From: Granulosicoccus sp964390335
GTDB lineage: Bacteria; Pseudomonadota; Gammaproteobacteria; Granulosicoccales; Granulosicoccaceae
Assembly (NCBI GenBank): GCA_964390335.1
Contig: CAYMHU010000016.1
Location: forward strand, 9,858-73,857
Length of the DNA stretch: 64,000 bases
Direction of reading: 5' to 3'
Shown: piece after piece, positions 1 through 7,487 of the stretch
Layout: the number at the start of each line of letters is the position of its first letter
Position numbering within the stretch: the stretch's first letter is position 1
The notes under the pieces: model-generated
Told to the model about the DNA's origin: nothing
Seen by the model: the letters and a program-made list of their open reading frames with translations, nothing else
Databases searched by the model: none
Position numbers and translations under genes: made by a program

Positions 1-828
1 TTTTATACCGTCGATAAATTCGCGCGTGGCTGCCTCATTACCCGCATGTGCCAAGGCTTTAAACCGTGGTTCTATTATCGCAGGCATTAATTCGGGTCGC
101 AGGTTTTCCACTGTGGCGTAATGTTCAAGCGCTTGTTTGCTATCGCCGGCAGCTGAGGCCATTTCTGCCAGCATCACGTGTGATCGAGCACATTGGGGAT
201 TGCTGTCCAGTGCTAAATGCAATAAGCGCTTCGATTCATCGGTGTACCCTTCAGATAACGCAGTTTGCGCAAGCTCGCAATGGTAATGCGCAACTAAGGC
301 ACTGTGATCAACTCCTGTGGAGCGTTCGATTTCGCGCGCAACGTCAATGGCTAAATCCCAATCCCGTTCGCGTTCGTGCAATTGCAGTAACGCTGCATAT
401 GATTCAGGTAACTTGTGTTCGATTTTGATGAGTCGGCGTAGCGTTTGTTCACTGCGATCAAGTAAACCCGCTGTATCGTAGTCTTTTGCTAACTCCAGTA
501 ATGCATCGGCATGCACTTCGTCACCCAGCTCCGGGTAATCCAATAAACTTTCATGCAATAAAATGGCGCGATTCACATCACCGCGACGCCGATAAAAGTT
601 TCCAAGTGCCAGATGCGTTTCAGCTGTGCTTTTACCGATACTGTTGCCTATGTTGTCAAACAGATCTGCAGGAATTTCTTGCGACTCACTGAGTAGCTCG
701 TTTAAGCCTTGATGGAAATTGGACGTGTAGTTCCAAAAGGCTTCGGGTCGAGCAGCACCAGAGCGACGAGCGGCGAACCACCCTGCGGCAGCAGCAACCG
801 GCAGCAATAGCCATAACAGATTCAACAT
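1..828 (-). CDS. lapB: LapB (YciM), lipopolysaccharide assembly protein B, 3' end outside the window
   Basis: TPR-repeat inner-membrane protein that in E. coli recruits FtsH to degrade LpxC and so tunes LPS synthesis. The first 276 codons are visible. The N-terminus reads MLNLLWLLLPVAAAAGW, matching the single membrane anchor of E. coli YciM, followed by an arginine pair and tandem TPR helices (e.g. LALGNFYRRRGDVNRAI, a classic TPR signature). The C-terminal rubredoxin-like zinc domain lies beyond base 1. I chose the ATG at 828 because it aligns with E. coli; an in-frame ATG at 837 adds three residues. It is the last gene of the ihfB-rpsA-cmk-aroA run, 107 bases after ihfB. lapA, its usual partner, is not between them. 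Confidence 0.88.
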   Translation of the reverse strand, partial: MLNLLWLLLPVAAAAGWFAARRSGAARPEAFWNYTSNFHQGLNELLSESQEIPADLFDNIGNSIGKSTAETHLALGNFYRRRGDVNRAILLHESLLDYPELGDEVHADALLELAKDYDTAGLLDRSEQTLRRLIKIEHKLPESYAALLQLHERERDWDLAIDVAREIERSTGVDHSALVAHYHCELAQTALSEGYTDESKRLLHLALDSNPQCARSHVMLAEMASAAGDSKQALEHYATVENLRPELMPAIIEPRFKALAHAGNEAATREFIDGIK

Positions 829-935
829 AGATGACATCTTGAATCCGGAATTGGGGTGCGAACTAACATGACACGGAAGTGTACTGCATGCAGGCTTGAA
901 AAACCCGCATTTACGAAGGGGATGCTGTAAACGAC

Positions 936-1307
936 TTAGTCGTCGTCAGAGTAGGTATCGTTAGAGCTATTGTCTGAACACAGACCAACAGAGGATGCGT
1001 TGGCGTTGACACGTTCCCGGAGCTCTTTACCCGGCTTAAAGTGCGGAACGTACTTGCCGCGCAGCGGAACTGCATCACCGGATTTTGGGTTGCGTCCCAT
1101 ACGGGCCGCACGAAAGTGCAAACTAAAACTACCAAACCCACGAATTTCGATACGGTTGCCACCAGCCAACTCTTGGCTCATTTTTTCAAGCAAACCCTTT
1201 ACCGCCAACTCCACATCTTTGCGTTCGAGATGTCGCTGGTTGCGAGACATGGACTCAATTAAGTCCGATTTAGTCAGGCTGTTATCTGGTCGTGTCTTAT
1301 CGGTCAT
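936..1307 (-). CDS. ihfB: Integration host factor subunit beta
   Basis: DNA-bending HU/IHF family protein; pairs with IhfA (not in window) in recombination, replication and transcription. Core motifs are intact: RIEIRGFGSFSLHFR, then GRNPKSG and the arm segment KYVPHFKPGKELR. The product is 123 residues against about 94 in E. coli: 12 extra residues at the N-terminus and an unusual Asp/Ser/Asn-rich tail of about 25 residues ending in DDD. The ATG at 1307 is preferred over that at 1313 because an AGG lies 9 bases upstream of it, but only 3 bases from the other. It follows rpsA by 59 bases, as in many gammaproteobacteria. Confidence 0.93.
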   Translation of the reverse strand: MTDKTRPDNSLTKSDLIESMSRNQRHLERKDVELAVKGLLEKMSQELAGGNRIEIRGFGSFSLHFRAARMGRNPKSGDAVPLRGKYVPHFKPGKELRERVNANASSVGLCSDNSSNDTYSDDD

Positions 1308-1366
1308 TCCCATCTACCTAACCAGTGGGCCGTCCCTGGCCGCACTTAGTTTCGTCTGATTAAGCG

Positions 1367-3061
1367 TTAGCTCTGGTCACTGTCTTTCTCAAGCCCGCCT
1401 AATTGTTCTTTCATAAGATCACCAAGCGTTGCACCTGCGGAAGAATCGCTGCTTGCGCCATACTCACTCATGGCTTCAGCTTCATCCTCAAAGTCCTTCG
1501 CTTTGATAGATAAACTCAACATCCGAGATTTTCTATCCGTTCCGGTGAACTTGGCTTCAACTTCGTCGCCCTCTTTGAGGTGCATACGAACATCTTCGAC
1601 TCGTTCTCTGGCAATTTCACTGGCTCGAAGCACACCCTCTACCCCGTCACCAAGATCGATAACTGCATGTTTTGTATCGACTTCTTTAACAGTCCCTTTA
1701 ACGATTGTACCTTTAGGATTATCTGCAACAAATTGACCGAATGGGTCACGATCGATCTGCTTCACACCTAAAGAAATGCGTTCTCTCTCGGGATCAACGG
1801 CCAATACAACGGCTTCGATCTCATCGCCTTTCTTATAATTGTGAACTGCAGTCTCACCCGGCTCGTTCCAGGAAAGATCCGATAAGTGAATCAAACCATC
1901 AATGCCACCGTCAAGGCCAATGAAAATACCGAAATCTGTGATGGATTTGATATTACCTTTGACTTTATCGCCCTTATTGAACGATTCGGAGAAATCTTCC
2001 CAAGGATTCGGCTTACATTGCTTAACACCCAGGGATATACGACGACGCTCCTGATCAATATCTAAGATCATGACTTCGACTTCATCACCTAATGCAACCA
2101 CCTTGTTGGGGTTAACATTTCGGTTTGTCCAATCCATTTCAGAAACGTGAACCAGACCTTCAACGCCTTCTTCGATTTCAACAAAGCAACCGTAGTCAGC
2201 AATGTTCGTTACCTTACCGAATAAACGCGAGCCTTCAGGATAACGACGGGTTAGATCAACCCATGGATCTTCACCCAGTTGTTTCAAGCCAAGAGACACT
2301 CGATTACGATCTCTATCGAACTTCAATACTTTGACTTTCATTTCACTACCAACTTCGACAACCTCGGAAGGATGCTTAACGCGTTTCCACGCCATGTCAG
2401 TAATGTGTAGAAGACCGTCAATACCACCCAGATCAAGGAACGCACCGTAGTCGGTGAGGTTCTTAACGATACCCGTGATTTCCTGGCCTTCCTGCAAGTT
2501 CTCAAGCAGTTGATCACGCTCTGCACTGTATTCACTTTCAACCACAGCACGACGAGATACCACCACGTTATTACGGCGTTGGTCTAACTTGATGACTTTG
2601 AATTCGAGCTCTTTACCTTCAAGATAGCTGGTGTCGCGTACTGGACGAACATCAACTAATGAACCGGGTAAAAAGGCGCGTATATCGCAAACTTCAACAG
2701 TAAAGCCACCTTTGACTTTGCCAGTGATGTTGCCTTTAATGATTTCGTCGTTTTCCTGTGCTTTTTCAAGAACAGTCCAAGAACGTGCTCGGCGAGCTTT
2801 TTCACGCGACAATTTAGTTTCACCGAAACCGTCTTCAACGGAATCGAGTGCAACTTCAATTGAGTCGCCGATTTTTACTTCGTGTTCACCACTTTCGTTT
2901 AAGAATTCTTCAATCGGAACTGCACCTTCCGATTTCAATCCTGCGTTAATGATGACGTAATCACCCGTGATATCAACGATGGTTCCCGTTAGGATGGAAC
3001 CTGTTTTCATTTGGGCGTTGGAGATACTCTCTTCAAAGAGCTCCGCGAAAGATTCAGACAT
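1367..3061 (-). CDS. rpsA: 30S ribosomal protein S1
   Basis: RNA-binding ribosomal protein that unwinds and docks mRNA on the 30S subunit. 564 residues (E. coli 557). Six S1/OB-fold repeats run from about residues 20 to 525, each with the conserved GxVxxxxDYGxFV pattern (e.g. GIVKNLTDYGAFLDLGGIDG in the third). The start at 3061 gives MSESFAELFEES, the family N-terminus; the reading frame is open 30 codons further upstream but nothing there matches the family. No strong Shine-Dalgarno site precedes it, as is usual for rpsA, which is translationally autoregulated in E. coli. It follows cmk with a 212-base gap. Confidence 0.97.
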   Translation of the reverse strand: MSESFAELFEESISNAQMKTGSILTGTIVDITGDYVIINAGLKSEGAVPIEEFLNESGEHEVKIGDSIEVALDSVEDGFGETKLSREKARRARSWTVLEKAQENDEIIKGNITGKVKGGFTVEVCDIRAFLPGSLVDVRPVRDTSYLEGKELEFKVIKLDQRRNNVVVSRRAVVESEYSAERDQLLENLQEGQEITGIVKNLTDYGAFLDLGGIDGLLHITDMAWKRVKHPSEVVEVGSEMKVKVLKFDRDRNRVSLGLKQLGEDPWVDLTRRYPEGSRLFGKVTNIADYGCFVEIEEGVEGLVHVSEMDWTNRNVNPNKVVALGDEVEVMILDIDQERRRISLGVKQCKPNPWEDFSESFNKGDKVKGNIKSITDFGIFIGLDGGIDGLIHLSDLSWNEPGETAVHNYKKGDEIEAVVLAVDPERERISLGVKQIDRDPFGQFVADNPKGTIVKGTVKEVDTKHAVIDLGDGVEGVLRASEIARERVEDVRMHLKEGDEVEAKFTGTDRKSRMLSLSIKAKDFEDEAEAMSEYGASSDSSAGATLGDLMKEQLGGLEKDSDQS

Positions 3062-3273
3062 TAAATATAAAACCTGTGAAGGATAAACGCATAGCCGTCT
3101 TGGCAAGGCGAAGTTATTATTAAAAATTGACCACTCATTGATCAACAACAAAATTCAAATGCAAAGTATCAATTAACAACAGGATGACACTTTAAACACG
3201 TTACTTCTGCGCAAAAGCACGTGTTGTTATACACAATGCAATTGCAGTTCCGAACGTAAATACTGGCTACGTT
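3062..3273 (-). promoter_or_regulatory. cmk-rpsA intergenic region, likely rpsA promoter and leader
   Basis: This 212-base AT-rich gap is the largest within the supra-operon. On the minus strand TTGATC (about 3147) is followed 17 bases later by TAATAA, a modest sigma-70 match giving a leader of about 55 bases. rpsA has its own promoters in E. coli, so an internal promoter is expected; the exact elements are uncertain. Confidence 0.35.
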
Positions 3274-3957
3274 TTAGCCAATCAGTTCGACCACTTTGGT
3301 AAGCACTTCATCAACACTCAATGCACTGGAATCTATGATCACGGCATCGTCTGCTGCTTTAAGCGGCGCATGTTCGCGGTTTGAATCCCGCGCATCACGC
3401 GCTTCTATTTCGGCTACCAGAACCGGCATTGTAGTCTCTATTCCCTTTTCTTTCAACTGCTTAGCGCGTCGCTGTGCTCTCTCCTGTACTGAGGCGGTCA
3501 GAAACACTTTGACCGTTGCATCGGGGAAAACCACGGTACCCATGTCGCGTCCGTCTGCGACCAGGCCGGGGGCTTGGCGAAAACTGCGCTGCTCGTCCAG
3601 TAAGGCGACCCTGACACCTTGCATAACGGCTATAACTGAGGCTGCTTCGGCGGTCTCCTGGGTTCTGAGCAGAGGCGTCACGTTCTCGTCGCCCAGAAAA
3701 ACCTCCACGCCTTCGAGTTTTCGGGGAACAAATCGGGCCTGAATCTGATCAAGAGCGCGTAAAACCTCGTTTTCAGACGATAAATCGGCACCCTGGCGTT
3801 TGGCGATAATGGCCGCAGAGCGGTAGACCGCCCCGCTGTCGAGCAGGTGAAAACCCATTTTTTCAGCCAATGCCTGCGCGATAGTGCCCTTGCCAGCACC
3901 TGACGGACCGTCGATTGTTACGACGGTTACGTCTGAATTTGATGAGTCACTGCTCAT
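3274..3957 (-). CDS. cmk: Cytidylate kinase
   Basis: Phosphorylates CMP and dCMP with ATP in pyrimidine nucleotide recycling. 227 residues. The P-loop GPSGAGKGT is at residues 17-25 and the NMP-binding and lid region contains DGRDMGTVVFPDA, a Cmk signature. The ATG at 3957 fits the family N-terminus; a GTG at 3972 would add five residues and supplies GGA at a workable Shine-Dalgarno distance. It follows aroA by 47 bases and precedes rpsA, the order seen in E. coli and Pseudomonas. Confidence 0.95.
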   Translation of the reverse strand: MSSDSSNSDVTVVTIDGPSGAGKGTIAQALAEKMGFHLLDSGAVYRSAAIIAKRQGADLSSENEVLRALDQIQARFVPRKLEGVEVFLGDENVTPLLRTQETAEAASVIAVMQGVRVALLDEQRSFRQAPGLVADGRDMGTVVFPDATVKVFLTASVQERAQRRAKQLKEKGIETTMPVLVAEIEARDARDSNREHAPLKAADDAVIIDSSALSVDEVLTKVVELIG

Positions 3958-4004
3958 GTTGATCGATTCCACTGAATATCAAGCGCCGCATGCATAAGCC
4001 GAAA

Positions 4005-5339
4005 TTAAGCTGCTGCAGGCTCTGAAATTCGCAATCCGGCGCCCGCCGATAATTCGACAAAATTCGGGAAAGACGTAGCAACGTTGTCGCAGTCGAGCAC
4101 CGTTATTGGCTGCTGCGCTCGCAGGCCAGCGATTGAAAACGCCATCGCCGTGCGGTGATCACCCTTGCTGTCCACAATGCCCCCGCCTACCGGACCACCA
4201 ACAATGCGTGCACCGTCAGGAGTATCGGTTACGTCAACTCCCAACACACGTAAACCGTCCGTCATGACCTGGATGCGATCGGTTTCCTTGACTCGCAATT
4301 CTTCTGCTCCGGTTACAACTGTTTCGCCGGTTGCGTTCGCCGCCGCAACAAACAACGCTGGAAATTCATCGATTGCCAACGAGACTAAATTTTCTGGAAC
4401 AGTAATACCTTTTAGTTGCGTGCCAGTCACTTGAAGATCAGCTACCGGCTCACCGCCCGATTCGCGCGCGTTGAGTTCAACGATATCAGCGCCCATGAGT
4501 CGTAAGATATCGATAACGCCTCGGCGTGTGGGATTTAAGCCAACACCTTCAATGGTTAAACTGGCACCCGGCACCATACTGGCTCCAACAAGAAAAAAGG
4601 CCGCCGATGAAATATCACCCGGCACGACGATGGATGTAGCCTGCAACGATTGGCCACCTTCAATGGATGCAGTTAGTCCATCTGTTTTCACGTCCACACC
4701 AAAGCCTCGCAGCATTCGCTCAGTATGATCACGCGTAACTTCCGGTTCATGAACAACGGTAGTGCCGTTTGCATGCAAGCCAGCCAGAAGCACACACGAT
4801 TTCACTTGCGCACTGGCCATGGGGCATGTGTATTCAATGGCTTTCAATGCAGCACCACTGTTAATGGTGATTGGTGGCGTGCCGTCGGGGTTCGTTGAGA
4901 TGTCTGCACCCATCTCTTTCAAAGGATTTACCACCCGCCCCATTGGACGTCGGCTCAGACTCTCATCACCGCTGATGGTGCAAGGGATTTGCAATCCTGC
5001 CAACACACCGGCCATCAGTCGCATGCCAGTGCCTGCATTGCCTAGGTAAATTTCTTGTTCTGGTTTTTTAATACCGGCAATACCATTGCCATGAATACGC
5101 AATTGTTGAGCTGCGGGCCGTTCAATTTTGACACCCATGTTTTGGAATGCTTCGAGCGTATGCAGTGCATCTTCGCCGTCTAGAAACCCTTCAACCTCTG
5201 TAATGCCATGCGCCATTGCGCCAAACATCACTGAACGGTGCGACATCGATTTATCACCCGGAACCTTGATTGTGCCGTTGAGTGTACCGCCCGGTTCTAT
5301 ATGAAACCGTCTGCTATTTTGTGTGCTTGAAGAATTCAC
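4005..5339 (-). CDS. aroA: 3-phosphoshikimate 1-carboxyvinyltransferase (EPSP synthase)
   Basis: Adds enolpyruvate from PEP to shikimate-3-phosphate, the sixth shikimate-pathway step; target of glyphosate. 444 residues. Visible motifs are KVPGDKSMSHR near the N-terminus, YLGNAGTGMR, SLSRRPMGR, MASAQVKS and the C-terminal half motif EELRVKETDRI. The start is GTG at 5339; no ATG occurs before the conserved KSMSHR. The sequence resembles the AroA half of the Pseudomonas TyrA-AroA fusion, but here it is a separate protein 85 bases downstream of tyrA. Confidence 0.96.
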   Translation of the reverse strand: MNSSSTQNSRRFHIEPGGTLNGTIKVPGDKSMSHRSVMFGAMAHGITEVEGFLDGEDALHTLEAFQNMGVKIERPAAQQLRIHGNGIAGIKKPEQEIYLGNAGTGMRLMAGVLAGLQIPCTISGDESLSRRPMGRVVNPLKEMGADISTNPDGTPPITINSGAALKAIEYTCPMASAQVKSCVLLAGLHANGTTVVHEPEVTRDHTERMLRGFGVDVKTDGLTASIEGGQSLQATSIVVPGDISSAAFFLVGASMVPGASLTIEGVGLNPTRRGVIDILRLMGADIVELNARESGGEPVADLQVTGTQLKGITVPENLVSLAIDEFPALFVAAANATGETVVTGAEELRVKETDRIQVMTDGLRVLGVDVTDTPDGARIVGGPVGGGIVDSKGDHRTAMAFSIAGLRAQQPITVLDCDNVATSFPNFVELSAGAGLRISEPAAA

Positions 5340-5424
5340 GTGACTATTTTGATTACTTATATTGATTTGGCTTGTTTACTGCTGTTGCTTACTTTGTATG
5401 TATTGTTAGATTAAATTGCACCAA

Positions 5425-6321
5425 CTATCGGTTCACTATATGCGTTTCTCGCGCCGTGCGTGCTCGGCGGATAATTTCTTCTATGCCATCTGCGTCACCA
5501 GCAGCAATGGCTTTTTGTAGTTGTTCCAAATGCGCCTGCAGCTCACCAATGGCATCACTAATAGGGCCGCGATTCGTTAAACAGATATCCCGCCACATGA
5601 TGGGATCGCCAGATGCTATGCGAGTAAAGTCTTTAAACCCACCGGCAGCATACCGAAAAATCTCAGCGGCTTCTTGTCGCGTTGCCAGCATATCCACAGT
5701 TGCATATGCCAACACATGCGGTAAGTGCGACGTTGCCGCAAGTACATCGTCATGGTGCGCAGCTGTTAAGCACTCAACTTCTGCACCGACCATTTCCCAA
5801 ATGGTTTGTACCGTTTGTACCGCATCGGCATCTGTTTGCTCCAGCGGCGTTAAAATAACACGGTGCTGTTGATATAATTTTGCATCGATAGCATCAAGCC
5901 CACTTTTTTCGCGACCTGCTATTGGATGCCCGGGCACAATCCGATTGTGATGCGGCAACAACTCCTTGGCGTCCTTGATAAACGGCTGCTTAACGCTACC
6001 AGCATCGGTAACGATAGTATGTGCCGATATCACAGGCGCAATTTGCGCTAATTGTTCGCGCATGCTTAGCATGGGTACAGCCAGCATGACTAAATCGCAA
6101 TCGGCAACGGCGGTTTTTATGTCGGTGGACGCGACATCAATGATGCCGCGCTTTACTGCTTGCTCACCTTTGTCCGCAGAGCGCACAACCCCGGTTATCT
6201 TCCCGGTAAAACCTGCATTCTTCAGTGCCAGCGTAAACGAGCCGCCAATGAGTCCGACTCCAACGAGACACAGATTCTGTATTGTTGATAGGCTATTCAC
6301 GTCGGGCTGGGATGACGTCAC
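5425..6321 (-). CDS. tyrA: Prephenate dehydrogenase
   Basis: NAD(P)-dependent oxidative decarboxylation of prephenate (or arogenate) in tyrosine synthesis. 298 residues; the Rossmann motif GVGLIGGS is at residues 21-28 and the catalytic region contains GHPIAGREKSG. It lacks the N-terminal chorismate mutase of E. coli TyrA and the C-terminal AroA of Pseudomonas. The start codon is GTG at 6321, overlapping the pheA stop by four bases (GTGA), so translation is probably coupled. Confidence 0.93.
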   Translation of the reverse strand: MTSSQPDVNSLSTIQNLCLVGVGLIGGSFTLALKNAGFTGKITGVVRSADKGEQAVKRGIIDVASTDIKTAVADCDLVMLAVPMLSMREQLAQIAPVISAHTIVTDAGSVKQPFIKDAKELLPHHNRIVPGHPIAGREKSGLDAIDAKLYQQHRVILTPLEQTDADAVQTVQTIWEMVGAEVECLTAAHHDDVLAATSHLPHVLAYATVDMLATRQEAAEIFRYAAGGFKDFTRIASGDPIMWRDICLTNRGPISDAIGELQAHLEQLQKAIAAGDADGIEEIIRRARTARETHIVNR

Positions 6322-7460
6322 AATGCTCTCGGGTAAGAACCCAGCACGCGCAACCCAACAGCTTCATTCTTTAATTGTTCCAGTACCGGTGCAAGTGTTT
6401 CATCTTGCTGATGACCATGAACATCAATAAAAAAAACATACTCCCATAAAGCGCCTTTTCCGGGGCGCGATTCAATGCGTGTCATGCTGACCCCGGCATC
6501 TTCAAATGGTTTAAGCATGCGACGCAGCCCACCCGGATGATGCGGCGCTGCCAGCAAAATGGATGTGGCATCATCGCCACTGGGCGACACGTTTTGGTCG
6601 CCAATAATTAAAAAACGGGTGGTGTTGTTTTTAATGTCTTCGATGTTGCTGGCAATCAGATTAAGGTCGTAATATCGCGCAGCAGCTGCACTGGCAATAG
6701 CGGCCACGTGTTCGTTTTCCAATGCAACCGTTGCCGCTTCCGCGTTACTACTTTCAGCAACGCGCTCAACCGATGGCAAGTTAGCATCTAACCAACCACG
6801 ACACTGCGCTAGGGATTGCGGATGTGCGTGAATAGCAGTGACGCTACCTAAATCGGTTGTGCGTGACATTAACTGATGTTCAATCCGCAACGAGACTTCA
6901 CCGCAGATTCGAAGTGACGTTTGCATCAGCATATCGAGCGTATGGTTAACTGCGCCTTCCGTCGAATTTTCAACGGGCACAACTCCGAAGCGTGCACTAC
7001 CGGCCTCTACAGCTTCGAAAATTTCTGCTATACCGGCAATAGGAATACCGGTAACTGCACTCCCAAAATGTTTAAACGCTGCTTCTTCTGTGTAAGTGCC
7101 TTGCGGCCCAAGATAAGCCACTTTTAATTGTTGCTCGAGCGATAAGCTGGATGAAATAATTTCGCGAAAAATTCGCTGCATGTCTTTATCGGGCATGGGC
7201 CCTTTGTTTCGATCGGCTATGGCTCTGAAAATTTGTGCTTCGCGACTGGGTCGATAAAAGTCGATAGCCACCTCATCCGTATTATTCGCTTTGGCTTCAG
7301 CTTCCGCGTCTGCCTTTTTTACCGTTGCTACGTCTAATACATAGCCGGCGCGCTCGTTAATGAGTTCGTGGATTTTCAAATCGACAGCATCAATGCGCTG
7401 TCGAAGCTCAGCCAGTGTGGGCAAATCTTTTTCGGACGAATTGTTATCAGATTGGTTCAT
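6318..7460 (-). CDS. pheA: Bifunctional chorismate mutase / prephenate dehydratase (P-protein)
   Basis: Makes prephenate from chorismate and then phenylpyruvate for phenylalanine. 380 residues. The AroQ chorismate mutase helices occupy about residues 15-105 (LRQRIDAVDLKIHELINER). The dehydratase starts near VAYLGPQGTYTEEAA and has the catalytic NNTTRF motif. A C-terminal ACT domain carries the ESRPGKG allosteric motif, so phenylalanine feedback is expected. The ATG at 7460 is preferred to a TTG two codons upstream. serC, present between gyrA and pheA in Pseudomonas, is absent; the gap to gyrA is 27 bases. Confidence 0.95.
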   Translation of the reverse strand: MNQSDNNSSEKDLPTLAELRQRIDAVDLKIHELINERAGYVLDVATVKKADAEAEAKANNTDEVAIDFYRPSREAQIFRAIADRNKGPMPDKDMQRIFREIISSSLSLEQQLKVAYLGPQGTYTEEAAFKHFGSAVTGIPIAGIAEIFEAVEAGSARFGVVPVENSTEGAVNHTLDMLMQTSLRICGEVSLRIEHQLMSRTTDLGSVTAIHAHPQSLAQCRGWLDANLPSVERVAESSNAEAATVALENEHVAAIASAAAARYYDLNLIASNIEDIKNNTTRFLIIGDQNVSPSGDDATSILLAAPHHPGGLRRMLKPFEDAGVSMTRIESRPGKGALWEYVFFIDVHGHQQDETLAPVLEQLKNEAVGLRVLGSYPRAL

Positions 7461-7487
7461 GAACAAAAAGATTGCGCAATTATCGAA

